A DNA stretch of 64,000 nucleotides, from contig CAZDWZ010000014.1 of NCBI GenBank assembly GCA_964509425.1, positions 1 through 64,000 on the forward strand, given 5' to 3'. The position numbers were made by a program, and so were the translations under genes. The notes under the pieces were generated by a model. The model was not told where the DNA came from. It saw only the letters and a program-made list of their open reading frames with translations, and searched no databases. Positions 53,008 to 61,774 of the stretch are shown here, in pieces. Position 1 is the stretch's first letter; every line of letters begins with the position of its first letter. The DNA comes from CAZDWZ01 sp964509425. GTDB taxonomy: Bacteria > Bdellovibrionota_C > UBA2361 > SZUA-149 > CAZDWZ01.

Positions 53008-53547
53008 ATGGGAAATGGTCAATCTGAAGTAGCGGATCATCTGGTAATCGGACAATTCGAATTCCTGGATGACACGCTCAAGGTCATTAAGAAGCTGCGC
53101 GAGCACGGCTTCGCAGAGATTGAGTCTTTTTCCCCATTTCCTAATCACGAGCTGGAGGACGAGATTTACCTCGGCAAGAAGCGGAGTCCGGTTCGCCGCT
53201 GCACGCTCTTGGGAGGTCTCACTGGCTGCTTGGGAGCTTTTCTCATGACCATCTGGATGTCGATCGACTATCCAGTGCGAGTGAGTGCGAAGCCCTTGGT
53301 CTCGATTCCTTCATTTATTGTGATCAGTTACGAGTGCACCATTCTCCTCGGCGCCATTTGTACGCTCATCGGTATGTTCCATTTTAGCCGAATTCCGTGG
53401 CTTTTTGGTACCCCAGGATTTCGGCCTGAGTTCAGCGAAGGCACCTTCGGCCTTATGGTGCGCACTCCAAAAGAGCGAGCTGAAGCCGCGTCGCAGGTGA
53501 TGAAAGAGGGGGGAGTCGATAAGGTGGAAGTTCAATATGTCCGATAG
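53008..53547 (+). CDS. actD: ACIII subunit ActD (DUF3341)
   Basis: 179 residues. The N-terminal soluble part (LVIGQFEFLDDTLKVIKKLREHGF, FSPFPNHELEDEI) and two membrane helices (near 69-90 and 105-128) fit the DUF3341 ActD subunit. GRIPWLFGTPGF-type sequence (RIPWLFGTPGFR) follows the second helix. A structural membrane subunit of ACIII. Its 3' end overlaps actE by 11 bases. Confidence 0.93.
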   Translation: MGNGQSEVADHLVIGQFEFLDDTLKVIKKLREHGFAEIESFSPFPNHELEDEIYLGKKRSPVRRCTLLGGLTGCLGAFLMTIWMSIDYPVRVSAKPLVSIPSFIVISYECTILLGAICTLIGMFHFSRIPWLFGTPGFRPEFSEGTFGLMVRTPKERAEAASQVMKEGGVDKVEVQYVR

Positions 53548-54088
53548 CCGCATCAACACCTTCTTCAAGTGCCTCGGATCGCTATTTTCGGCGGCGCTTG
53601 CTCTGGGACTTGTCGCCGTGGAATCCGCTTCCGCACTCCCATGGGACATCGACATGTACCGCCAGCAGTCTTTCCAATCCGGAGAGCTTGCGCGGGGGCC
53701 AGCGAAAGGAACTGTTCCATACGGAACCCGACCGCTCTCGATGTCTACGGAGGAAGCAGGGAAAACTTTAAAGAATGACGTGCCCTTCGAACGTGACTCG
53801 GTTTGGCGAGGTCAGCGTGTCTGGCAAGCGAACTGCTTCACCTGTCATGGAGACGGAAAGTCCAAGGGACCAGTGGCGTCGTTTCTCCCGGTTCCGGATC
53901 TCACGGAGCAATTCTACAAAGATCGAACGGATGGCTACATCTACGGAGTCATTCATAACGGCGGCGCTGCGATGCCCCGCTACGGATTCAAATTTTCTGA
54001 GCGAGAGCATTGGGATCTCGTGAATTATGTACGCTTCCTCCAAGGCCGAAATGTCGACGGCCAAGGTGCGGAGTCGTTACACCGCTAG
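53537..54088 (+). CDS. actE: ACIII subunit ActE, monoheme cytochrome c
   Basis: 183 residues; signal/anchor segment near 12-30; one heme site CFTCH at 100-104 in WQANCFTCHGDGKSKG, with an axial Met plausibly in GAAMPRYGF. N-terminal MYRQQSFQSGE is typical for ActE. Likely the exit point for electrons from ACIII. Overlaps actD by 11 bases, so translation is coupled. The gap to actF holds a hairpin. Confidence 0.93.
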   Translation: MSDSRINTFFKCLGSLFSAALALGLVAVESASALPWDIDMYRQQSFQSGELARGPAKGTVPYGTRPLSMSTEEAGKTLKNDVPFERDSVWRGQRVWQANCFTCHGDGKSKGPVASFLPVPDLTEQFYKDRTDGYIYGVIHNGGAAMPRYGFKFSEREHWDLVNYVRFLQGRNVDGQGAESLHR

Positions 54089-54172
54089 TGTCCTGCCCTG
54101 AAAATTGCGCTCTGAGTAACGAACGAAGGGCAGATTCTTCTGATGGGCAAGGCGCTAGAAGTTTTTTGGTTC

Positions 54173-54214
54173 GGCTTTGCCTCATGTGCCGCATTGAAAT
54201 AGAGCGGCAAAGCC
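54173..54214 (+). promoter_or_regulatory. Hairpin in the actE-actF gap
   Basis: GGCTTTGCC (54173-54181) pairs perfectly with GGCAAAGCC (54206-54214), with a 24-base loop. It is 46 bases before the actF ATG. Together with the actA-actB hairpin it may set different subunit levels; untested. Confidence 0.55.
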
Positions 54215-54260
54215 ACTCATTTTAACAGCAGCGGCACCGGCAGTTTTTGGGAGAGGCATT

Positions 54261-55565
54261 ATGTCACACGGGGCAGGCTTGATTTCTCGGAATGATGTTC
54301 CAGATATCATTCGAGCAAAGCCATTCACGCTTCCTAACACCATGCGTTTGGTGTTGATGCTCTTCGTGCTCATCGGCATCGCCGGTGCGGGTTGGGGGTT
54401 TACTCAAGGAGATACGCTTCACACGTGGACTTCTCTCCAGGTGAACTTTCTGTTTTGGCTTTGCCTCGCCGCGGCTTCAACTTGTTTCTCCGCCGCGCTC
54501 CACATTTGCAACGCGCAGTGGTCCCGGCCAATTCGCCGGCTGTTTGAATCCGGCTCAAACTTTTTCCTTATCACGCCAGTTTTCCTGATCATCCTGTATC
54601 TGGGCCATCACCACATGTTTATTTGGGCGCGGGAGCCGATTCCAGGAAAAGGCTCTTGGCTTACATCCGAGTTCGTCTACATCAGAGACATTCTCGCGCT
54701 CGTTCTCCTCATCTACCTCGCGCGTCGAGTTGTATTCTTCGGATTGCGCCGGGACTTTCTCGCGATTCGCGGTGGATTGAGTGGGCTGCCGAAGGATGAT
54801 GTCGCGAGATGGAATGACAAGCACTACGACCGATACGTTGCCGGGGCAAAAGGTGACGCGCTCAGTGAAATCCAGCTGACGACCGATCGAATGGGCCGAC
54901 TCTCACCGGTCGTGATTTTCTTCTACGCGTTGGTGATTTCCCTCATCGCCTGGGATCAAGAGATGTCCGTCGATCCCCATTGGTATTCGACCATGTTCGG
55001 TGGCTTCGTGTTCATGGGCGCTGTCTACCTGGCGATGGCGTGGTGCTCGATGACTGTCGGAGTGGCTCGAATCCTCCACCCTTTGTTTCGGGCGAAGGTG
55101 ACCCGGGCGACGCTGCATGACTTGGGCAAGCTGCTTTTCGGCTTCGGAATTTTCTGGGCCTATCTTTTCTGGAGCCATTACTTGCCGATCTGGTACGGAA
55201 ACATTCCGGAAGAGACCGGATGGATCGTCCTCAGACTCCGAAAGGAGCCTTGGCACAGTCTTGCCTGGTTTGTCCTCGGGTCATGCTTTATCGTTCCGTT
55301 TCTCCTCGGATTGAGCCGTGATGTGAAGCAAGTTCCGCAGCTTCTCTTTTGCACGGGCGTCATCGTAGCGATCGGACTGTGGACTCAGCATTATCTGTTG
55401 TTCGCCCCGACAATTTTCCCGGATCACATCCCTATCGGCATTATCGACATCGCAATTACCTTGGGATACATGGGGATCTACATACTCTGCGCGGGATCGT
55501 TTCTCGAGAGAGTGCCGCTCATGCCGTTCGGCGATCTCTATCAGAAGCCGATTCAGCAGTATTGA
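54261..55565 (+). CDS. actF: ACIII subunit ActF (NrfD-like membrane subunit)
   Basis: 434 residues and about ten membrane helices. LYLGHHHMFIWARE (histidines typical of ActF), LITPVFLIILYLG, and IAWDQEMSVDPHWYSTMFGGFVFMGAVYLA are recognisable. It forms the second membrane half of ACIII with ActC. GGGAGAGGC precedes the ATG. Last gene of the operon; no cytochrome oxidase genes follow, only a convergent minus-strand gene. Confidence 0.94.
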   Translation: MSHGAGLISRNDVPDIIRAKPFTLPNTMRLVLMLFVLIGIAGAGWGFTQGDTLHTWTSLQVNFLFWLCLAAASTCFSAALHICNAQWSRPIRRLFESGSNFFLITPVFLIILYLGHHHMFIWAREPIPGKGSWLTSEFVYIRDILALVLLIYLARRVVFFGLRRDFLAIRGGLSGLPKDDVARWNDKHYDRYVAGAKGDALSEIQLTTDRMGRLSPVVIFFYALVISLIAWDQEMSVDPHWYSTMFGGFVFMGAVYLAMAWCSMTVGVARILHPLFRAKVTRATLHDLGKLLFGFGIFWAYLFWSHYLPIWYGNIPEETGWIVLRLRKEPWHSLAWFVLGSCFIVPFLLGLSRDVKQVPQLLFCTGVIVAIGLWTQHYLLFAPTIFPDHIPIGIIDIAITLGYMGIYILCAGSFLERVPLMPFGDLYQKPIQQY

Positions 55566-55587
55566 TTTCGCTCGAGGCCGTGTTTGG

Positions 55588-55629
55588 GCGATGAAGGTGA
55601 GCATTTGAGAGTGCCACCTTCTGCATCGC
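55588..55629. terminator. Hairpin between actF and the converging transferase gene
   Basis: GCGATGAAGGTG (55588-55599) pairs with CACCTTCTGCATCGC (55615-55629), 12 bp with a 3-base bulge. It lies between two convergent stop codons and may end both transcripts; U-tracts are weak. Confidence 0.5.
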
Positions 55630-55643
55630 TCTGCTCCCTCGCT

Positions 55644-57278
55644 TTATTGTGTCGTGCCGAGATCGAACCTCCCTCCTCGTTTCAAAAAGATCGCAAAATC
55701 TTTTCGCACGACGTCTTCGCATTCGCCGAGCTTACCGATGTAATTTCCAATCGGGGGCGAGTAGCCGAGATAGATACACTGGTTCTCGATATTCTGTTCG
55801 ATCGACACTCCAGTGAACCGGTTCCGGCGTCCCAACTCCATATTTCGTGAAGCTGAGAACGCGGCGATGAGCATCGCTGCCGAGATCGTAAGTCGCGCTG
55901 ATCGCGCTGTCTTTGGAATGAGTGGCGCGAGGGCGAGCAGCATCGCAAGCACTTCGAAAAAGTCCGTGTAAATTGTGTAATAAACAACGATAGATTCGTC
56001 CGAAGACTCGGCCCAACGAAGTCTGAAAATGGTCTCCAAGGCGAAAGCCCCGGCAAAGAAAAGAATTGCGGAGTACGTCTGCCAGGTCCGGCGGTGAAAG
56101 AGCTGTATCAAGATCGCAGCGAGCGTGATCCAGAAGAAGGATACTGCTGGGCGCTCCAGCATCCACGCCAAACTCATCTTGGTCTCCGCCGTCACGAAGA
56201 TTTTCTGAAACAGCATATTAAACACTTCCGTGTAGTTTCTCGACTCACAGTTCTTGGAAACACAATGTTGGGTGAGCAGATCGAGGAAATTGAGGACCGC
56301 GAAATGGTTCCCGGGAGTGTAGCTGATAAATGTTGTCAGATAGCCGACACCCATACCTCCAAGATAGCTGAGGTAGGTCGGCAGAGGGTCTCTGAATGAG
56401 CTTTGTGTCCAGATGACGTGAAACACCCAGCAGAACAGAAGTCCCATAATCAGCGCCGAATGTGAGGCGACGATGAATGATTTGGGTGCTGAAACGAGGA
56501 GCGCCACGAGAGTTACCAATCCGATTCCGATTGGTAGATGAATGAAAACGGCCTTTTTCCATCTCGGTGTCGGGTCATCGCCGGACCACCAAGGGATTCG
56601 TCCGGGCCGCTGACACAGTGTGATGAACGGCGGAATGAAAACGGCGAGAAAAATAATCTGAATTTTTGAGACCAAGCCGATGTAGAGTGCCACGCCGCTT
56701 AAGAAGGCATAGTGGAATTTATGACTCTGGGGATCTCGGGCTTGTTTGCAGGCGAGGGCGAAGGCGAGCACGAGAAAGATATGCGACATCAACTCGGTCC
56801 GGATGAATGTCGTTTGAAAAAACAATCCGATGGATCCGCAATAGAGTGCCATCGCGGACAGCGCCAATTCCGGCCGGTCGGTAACGACAAGCAAGAACCA
56901 AGTTGAAAGCAGTGCTGCGGTGACAGCGAGGAAAAGACTAAGTTGCCTTCCTCTAATGACCGGCTCTGTGAGCGTTGCGGCAATAGTGCCCGACTCGGAG
57001 ATCGGCGTCAGGCTGGTGTTCTTCATGAATCCGGCGACTTTATTCATGTAAAACCAGGCACGCAGAGCCTGAATGATCCCGTAGCCGGGATGAGAGATGT
57101 ATTCTTGCCGCTCGCCGTCATTGATCGCGAGTGCTTGAGTGACGAGCGTGACGTCTTGGTCCGCGACGAAGTAGTAGGGTTGATTAAATCCCCGTTCGAG
57201 TCGGTAACCGCTGAGCAGCAGTATTGAGAACACAAGGACGATGACCGAACCTACGCCGTATGAGTGCACCTTGCGCAT
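55644..57278 (-). CDS. GT39-like polytopic glycosyltransferase
   Basis: 544 residues from ATG at 57278, seven bases after the stop codon of the previous gene in the operon; a longer in-frame start would overlap that gene. About 10-12 membrane helices; the first loop carries YYFVADQDVTLVTQALAIND, with an acidic pair as in lipid-linked-sugar transferases of the GT39/ArnT type (catalytic DE or DQ in first loop). It probably moves a sugar from a polyprenyl carrier on the outer face of the inner membrane. Substrate unknown. Confidence 0.7.
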   Translation of the reverse strand: MRKVHSYGVGSVIVLVFSILLLSGYRLERGFNQPYYFVADQDVTLVTQALAINDGERQEYISHPGYGIIQALRAWFYMNKVAGFMKNTSLTPISESGTIAATLTEPVIRGRQLSLFLAVTAALLSTWFLLVVTDRPELALSAMALYCGSIGLFFQTTFIRTELMSHIFLVLAFALACKQARDPQSHKFHYAFLSGVALYIGLVSKIQIIFLAVFIPPFITLCQRPGRIPWWSGDDPTPRWKKAVFIHLPIGIGLVTLVALLVSAPKSFIVASHSALIMGLLFCWVFHVIWTQSSFRDPLPTYLSYLGGMGVGYLTTFISYTPGNHFAVLNFLDLLTQHCVSKNCESRNYTEVFNMLFQKIFVTAETKMSLAWMLERPAVSFFWITLAAILIQLFHRRTWQTYSAILFFAGAFALETIFRLRWAESSDESIVVYYTIYTDFFEVLAMLLALAPLIPKTARSARLTISAAMLIAAFSASRNMELGRRNRFTGVSIEQNIENQCIYLGYSPPIGNYIGKLGECEDVVRKDFAIFLKRGGRFDLGTTQ

Positions 57279-57285
57279 ACGTCCC

Positions 57286-58017
57286 TTAGAGATACTCGCC
57301 CCAGCGCGACCAGTACCCGTAGGCATAGGTTCGCACCGGATCGGTGAGGTCGGGCAGACGAGTGAGGACTTCTCTTTCATCGTTCGGCCGATGCGCGAGA
57401 AGTTTGTACTCTCTCCCGTCCGAGCGATAGAGATATTGCTTATCGCAGGCCGTCAGGTTTCTCGGATCGCGCGGAAGTTTGTCGATGTATTTCCCGACAA
57501 GTCCCGGCACCCAGTCTTCCGTTTCCGGCCCCCAGCACGAGTGAATTCCGGCAAACGTATCGGCGGTTGATGGATATCTTCCGTGATCTTCATGGTACCG
57601 CTCTATAGCTTCTCGAATCTTCCGCAAATCGCGGACACGGATTCCGGCAGGGCTCTGAATGAATTCTTCCGTTTTTTTGAACAGCCACAGGCGATAAGGG
57701 AGGACGACAAAAACCGCGACGAGAAGCCCGGCGAGAAAACTTTGGCGATAGATATTTGGGCGTGTTCTGTGGGATTCCGTGTACAGAGACTCGAGTTGTT
57801 TTTCGGCTTGATGGAGGCTTGCGAGAAGAGACAGTGAAGCGGGAGCATTTTCGGCAGGCTCAACGTTATTTCCTTTCAATGCGCCGATCTGTACTTGAAA
57901 TTCTTTCAGCAAAACTCGCGACTGATCAGGGAAGCCCTCCTCCGCAAGATGACCCGCTGCGTCCAAAGTTGCAGTGCACTTTTTAAGAATTTCGTTGCGG
58001 TCTTCCGTCGTTTTCAT
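57286..58017 (-). CDS. Pseudopilin-like (GspG C-terminal-like) membrane protein
   Basis: 243 residues. A soluble helical N-terminal part (about 1-85), one membrane helix (SFLAGLLVAVFVVLPY, near 92-108), then DLRKIREAIERYHEDHGRYPST and YIDKLPRDPRN, which match the periplasmic domain of type II secretion major pseudopilin GspG. The classical prepilin peptidase site is missing, so it is not an ordinary pseudopilin. It lies seven bases from each neighbour in a three-gene operon with two glycosyltransferases, so a role in surface glycan formation is possible but unproven. Confidence 0.6.
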   Translation of the reverse strand: MKTTEDRNEILKKCTATLDAAGHLAEEGFPDQSRVLLKEFQVQIGALKGNNVEPAENAPASLSLLASLHQAEKQLESLYTESHRTRPNIYRQSFLAGLLVAVFVVLPYRLWLFKKTEEFIQSPAGIRVRDLRKIREAIERYHEDHGRYPSTADTFAGIHSCWGPETEDWVPGLVGKYIDKLPRDPRNLTACDKQYLYRSDGREYKLLAHRPNDEREVLTRLPDLTDPVRTYAYGYWSRWGEYL

Positions 58018-58024
58018 CGGATGT

Positions 58025-58777
58025 TCAGCATCTGTTTTCTACGTTGTAGCGTGTCATCAGTTCGCTATAAAAAGACTGCACCGGATGGTAGTCGATCAAA
58101 TCCAATCCGGAATGGCGCCAGATGTGATTCCACAAATGCACCCCATAGGTGTTTGCATCCGCACGAAACGACCTTTCCGAAAGAATGAATTCCTGAATTT
58201 CCCATTGGTGAATGGGACAGAATGCGACGGGTTCTTTTACAAATGATTTGAGGCCGTGTTTCTCGATCATCTCGCCCATGAGAATCGGGCCGGTCGCTCC
58301 CCAAGGACCGAAGAGCCGCTCTGGAGTTTCTGCGCGTTCAACAAGATCAACAAGAATTGGTGCTGCTTTCGGAGCCTTGATGACTCCGCAATTCGGCTGC
58401 ACGGACATACAGCGCCCTGCCGCAGACCGCGACGAAGCACATTGTTCAGAGCTAAAAACGTATTCGTCTGAGAAGTCGAAGGGCCTCACGCAGATCATGT
58501 CGCCGTCGAACCACCAGCCGCCATTTTCGGCGAGCAGAGTGTATCGGAACAGATCCGAAAATCGCTCGACCGACCCGCCTCCGCGGAGGAACGTTTCAAT
58601 TTTCTTCCGCCGAATAATGTCTTCCGCGTTTTTCAGAGTCACTCCCTGCGGAACAGAAATGTCGTCGTAGACATAGAGCACGACGGAGTGCCCGTGATGC
58701 AGGAATGACGAGTAAGAAAGCCACTGATTTTGATGCAGCTCTCCTCCGGTCCAAAATGTTTGAAGCGATTGATTCAT
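58025..58777 (-). CDS. GT32-like glycosyltransferase with DxD motif
   Basis: 250 residues. ERFSDLFRYTLLAENGGWWFDGDMICV contains the Asp-Leu-Phe-Arg-Tyr and DGD motifs of the sugar-binding DXD family (GT32-type). The N-terminal part FWTGGELHQNQWLSYSSFLHHGHSVVLY also fits. A cytosolic transferase with no signal peptide. First gene of the minus-strand three-gene unit. Confidence 0.82.
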   Translation of the reverse strand: MNQSLQTFWTGGELHQNQWLSYSSFLHHGHSVVLYVYDDISVPQGVTLKNAEDIIRRKKIETFLRGGGSVERFSDLFRYTLLAENGGWWFDGDMICVRPFDFSDEYVFSSEQCASSRSAAGRCMSVQPNCGVIKAPKAAPILVDLVERAETPERLFGPWGATGPILMGEMIEKHGLKSFVKEPVAFCPIHQWEIQEFILSERSFRADANTYGVHLWNHIWRHSGLDLIDYHPVQSFYSELMTRYNVENRC

Positions 58778-59314
58778 GAACAGGTAAACGGTTGGATCGT
58801 CTGTTTCTCCAAACCATAATTGGATGTTACGACACAGATTTTTTGTGCGAGCAGGGGGATTTTTCCTGAATTGGCGACTATTAGGCTGTGGGATTTAGAG
58901 GGTTGAAGTTGCTTGCTCGAAACCGCGTAGACCCAGTGACCGTTTTACTACCATCGGGAGTTCAATTTGTGAGAGATTGCTGCTCCTAATCGATTAGAAA
59001 TATCGGGATGTCTGTGTTACTCCAGGGTCCGCAACTACGGCTTTTCACCGTTTGTTGATTTTTTCCGAGTAGATGCTGAACCTCGCTCCCATTCGAGAAC
59101 CCTCTCGGCTGGGAGAAGGATTGGGAACTCAGGTTTTCGCGATTTAATCCGGATTAAAATCTCGTGATGTATCGACCCTACTTCCGTAGGGGTTATCCCC
59201 GCAGTTAATTCTCCGTCTTGGTGCTTCTGGTAGCGACCCTTGTCTGTCTGTGTATGCCGGCAGAAAAGGGTCTTTACTATTCGCCCAAGAGTCTTCGTTT
59301 CAAGGGAGTTTGTG
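58778..59314. other. Intergenic region with hairpins, no recognised gene
   Basis: 537 bases between divergent transcripts. Hairpin 59086-59115 (CTCCCA/TGGGAG with inner CGAGA/TCTCG). Another pairs GACCCTT near 59235 with AAGGGTC near 59264, followed by TTTACT, about 45 bases before the next gene. Composition is lower in GC than the gene that follows. No tRNA or small gene found. Confidence 0.5.
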
Positions 59315-60346
59315 ATGCTCGTTGATGTTCCATGGATGCCGCCGAACCTGACCAAGGCGGCGGTCGAGAAGGTAAGACGCTCCGGACTCGCGCACGAGGT
59401 TCCGAGTCAGAAGGGTGCGTTCGTTCCGTTCGTGGTGGCGTTCGCCGACGGGGCGTGCCGTGGTCGGGGACTGCACCACACGATGGACGTGTGTCCCGGC
59501 ACCACGATTCCCCAGATGGTGCAGCGCATGCACCGGCTCGCGCCGATCGCGCGATGGGACGGGGTCGCCGGTTTCACGATGGATCCGGATCCGCACCTCC
59601 TGCAGCCGCATGGTCCGTTCGAACTGGAGACGGTCCGGCGTCAGTGGCTGCCGTTCATGCAGTTCCTGTCGCCCAACGTGCAAGCCGAACTCCTCATCGG
59701 GATCGTGCGCCCGAAGTGGTATCCGTTCGTCATGGGTAAACTGGGCCCCGGCGAGTTCGGGCTGCCCGGGGGCTTCAAGGTGGACGCCGTCGTGCAAACC
59801 ACGAGCCGGCACGACTTCGGCAACTTAACGCTCGTGTTCGACCTCGCCGCGGGTCCGCTCGCGACGTTACCAAAGGCAATGGACCCCGGCCTCGTGAACC
59901 TGATGTGCTCCGGCGGGCACAGCAACACGGTGGTCATCGTCGGCGCTAACTACGAAGGAGAACTTCCCGAGCCGTCCGGTCAACAGGACGTCCGCATTCC
60001 GGTCGATCACTCGGTCGGAGAGATGATGCAGGCGGTCATGACGACGTGGTTGCCCGATCAGGGCTTCGACCAGCCGGAGTTCCGTGTGGCCACGAAAGCG
60101 GCTGCGGTTTCCCCCGACTGCTCGGCGACGACGCTCGACGTGTTCCGGAACTCGCCGTGGGCCAAACTCGGTGAACCGGAAGTCCTGACCGCCGCTCAGG
60201 TCAAGGCCGAGGCGACGGTGCCGGGGACGATCGTCATCGTCTCCCGTCAGCCGTGGCCGGACCAAGTCGTGCTTACGAACGGCGTTTCGCGGGAACCGGA
60301 GTTCACGGCGATCCCCTACGACCTGCTGCCCCGAAAGCAGCTCTGA
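59315..60346 (+). CDS. Hypothetical protein, compositionally distinct (343 aa)
   Basis: 343 residues from ATG at 59315 with AAGGGAG six bases upstream. Soluble, with no signal peptide. It begins MLVDVPWMPPNLTKAAVEKV and has repeated Gly/Pro/His-containing turns (GLHHTMDVCPGTT, GPGEFGLPGG, SGGHSNTVVIVGANYEGE). I do not recognise the family. Hand counts give 60% GC in 59641-59700 and 67% in 59881-59940, against 50% in 54661-54720 of actF. It is followed by a hairpin and two sugar-acid-type enzymes. One of the eight scattered odd-composition genes. Confidence 0.7.
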   Translation: MLVDVPWMPPNLTKAAVEKVRRSGLAHEVPSQKGAFVPFVVAFADGACRGRGLHHTMDVCPGTTIPQMVQRMHRLAPIARWDGVAGFTMDPDPHLLQPHGPFELETVRRQWLPFMQFLSPNVQAELLIGIVRPKWYPFVMGKLGPGEFGLPGGFKVDAVVQTTSRHDFGNLTLVFDLAAGPLATLPKAMDPGLVNLMCSGGHSNTVVIVGANYEGELPEPSGQQDVRIPVDHSVGEMMQAVMTTWLPDQGFDQPEFRVATKAAAVSPDCSATTLDVFRNSPWAKLGEPEVLTAAQVKAEATVPGTIVIVSRQPWPDQVVLTNGVSREPEFTAIPYDLLPRKQL

Positions 60347-60661
60347 CAGAAAAAGGTGTTCTGATGAAGTGCGGACAGCCGCCAAACCTTTACACCGCTT
60401 CGGACTTGCTCAGGCGAGGTTTTCACGAAAATGAAAATAAGGATTGTTCCCAATCCTATCCGAAGCGAATGATCTTTTAATTTATTGTGCTGCAAGAGTT
60501 GTGTTTCGGTTGAGAGATCTCACTCTCTGAACCGAAACGACACATTTTGGTTTTGTATGCTTTTTGCTTGTTGAGACCTCGTTACCGTGACCTTTGAGAT
60601 GCGTTCGGCTTCTGAAAGGTCATGGTGCTCACCGAGTCATCTCACACAAGGGGAAACGAGT
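60347..60661. other. AT-richer spacer between two odd-composition genes
   Basis: 315 bases with no gene found. It holds the hairpin at 60503-60538 and returns to lower GC between the two GC-rich genes, so each gene looks like a separate insert and not part of a continuous GC-rich island. Confidence 0.45.
60503..60550 (+). terminator. Hairpin with T-rich tail before the amidohydrolase gene
   Basis: GTTTCGGTT plus GAGAG (60503-60516) pairs with CTCTC and AACCGAAAC (60523-60527, 60530-60538), followed by GACACATTTTGGTTTT. It is about 155 bases after the previous stop codon, a long way for a terminator, but it has a T-rich tail. Confidence 0.55.
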
Positions 60662-61603
60662 ATGGGAACGCTGCTCTCAGCCGCGAGAGACAGGCTGACG
60701 CTGGCCGGCCTCAAAAAACCGGTCATCGACACGCACCTCCATCTCTGGGCGAACAACAACCTGCCGGCCGTCGTGCGTCCGGCCATCGGGGTCCGGCCGG
60801 ACTTGAACGCCAACTTCGACCTGCCATACTACGCGCCGATTCTGGATGCCCTCCCGATCGGCGGCGTCATCGCCGTGCAAGCGCGCGATCCTGCTGACGA
60901 AGCGTTCGCCGAGGCGGAATACCTGAACTCGCTCGGCAAGATGGATGCGCGATTCTTGGCCGTCGTTGCCGGCGTGGACTTGACGAAAGGAGATGCTGTT
61001 CAGGATGACGTGCTGAAGCTCCGAAATCTCGAACGCGTTCGGGGCGTCCGGATGATCGCGCCGGAGAACTCGGGAGCGGGGATCTACGGCAGCCGGAATG
61101 CGCTCGGCGCTGCGCTCAGGTTCGCAGACGCCGGGTACACGCTCGACCTCCTGATCCGGGAATCGAACCCCGGTCAACTGAGCGAGGTGGTGCGTTTCGC
61201 CGGGGTGGTGCTGGGCGCTCACCGGCGGCCTCTCGTCCTCGATCACCTCGGGAAGCCGGTTCACGTGTACGCCGGGGTGCCCTCGGCCGCGTGGCTCGCC
61301 GGGATGTCGGAGCTGGGCAAATCCGGACGTGTATACGTCAAGTTGTCGGCGCTCCGAGGCGAGGCTGGCGAGGACGCGGATCGCGACGCCCTGTTCCGGT
61401 TCTACGACGCGGCCCTCGAGCGGTTCGGTCCGAACAACTTGCTATTCGGCTCCGATCACCCGGTGAGCTTCGACTACGGCGACAACGTCCTCGACGTCGC
61501 CCAGTGGATTCTCGCTCGCGGAATGCAAGGGACGGGGATCGCCGATCGGATCTTCCACGACAATGCCTTTGCCGCCTACGGCATTCAGCCCCCGGCGGCG
61601 TAG
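60662..61603 (+). CDS. Amidohydrolase-family lactonase (L-fuconolactonase-like)
   Basis: 313 residues from ATG at 60662 (GGGGAAACGAG upstream). COG3618 pattern: VIDTHLHLW at the N-terminus (metal His pair), LVLDHLGKPV in the middle and NLLFGSDHPVSFDYGDN near the end (catalytic Asp). COG3618 members hydrolyse sugar lactones, including L-fuconolactone, or 2-pyrone-4,6-dicarboxylate. The convergent neighbour is an aldo/keto reductase of the L-fucose/D-threo-aldose dehydrogenase type, so the two could make and open a sugar lactone. GC-rich and odd in composition. Confidence 0.8.
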   Translation: MGTLLSAARDRLTLAGLKKPVIDTHLHLWANNNLPAVVRPAIGVRPDLNANFDLPYYAPILDALPIGGVIAVQARDPADEAFAEAEYLNSLGKMDARFLAVVAGVDLTKGDAVQDDVLKLRNLERVRGVRMIAPENSGAGIYGSRNALGAALRFADAGYTLDLLIRESNPGQLSEVVRFAGVVLGAHRRPLVLDHLGKPVHVYAGVPSAAWLAGMSELGKSGRVYVKLSALRGEAGEDADRDALFRFYDAALERFGPNNLLFGSDHPVSFDYGDNVLDVAQWILARGMQGTGIADRIFHDNAFAAYGIQPPAA

Positions 61604-61622
61604 TTTCATCAACCACGGATTT

Positions 61623-61652
61623 CCCCGTCCTCAAGCGCGCTTGAGGACGGGG
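61623..61652. terminator. Perfect 30-base palindrome between converging enzymes
   Basis: CCCCGTCCTCAAGCG and its exact reverse complement meet with no loop bases; pairing extends a few bases further on each side. It lies 20 bases after the amidohydrolase stop codon and 123 bases after the convergent reductase stop codon. It has no U-tract in either direction. A palindromic protein-binding site is an alternative. Confidence 0.8.
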
Positions 61653-61774
61653 AGAAAGGATTTCTTGTGTCGTTTCGGAGGTCGCTCTCTGCACGAAGTG
61701 AGGGACGCTTTTCCTCCTTTCTTCAATGCGTCCAACCTCACTCGATGCCTGGCGGTGGGAATCTCTCAGCAGCA

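Noticed and set aside
57279..57380. Longer start for the GT39-like gene
   Set aside because: It would overlap the previous gene of the operon by about 95 bases; the ATG at 57278 fits the 7-base spacing seen at the other junction.
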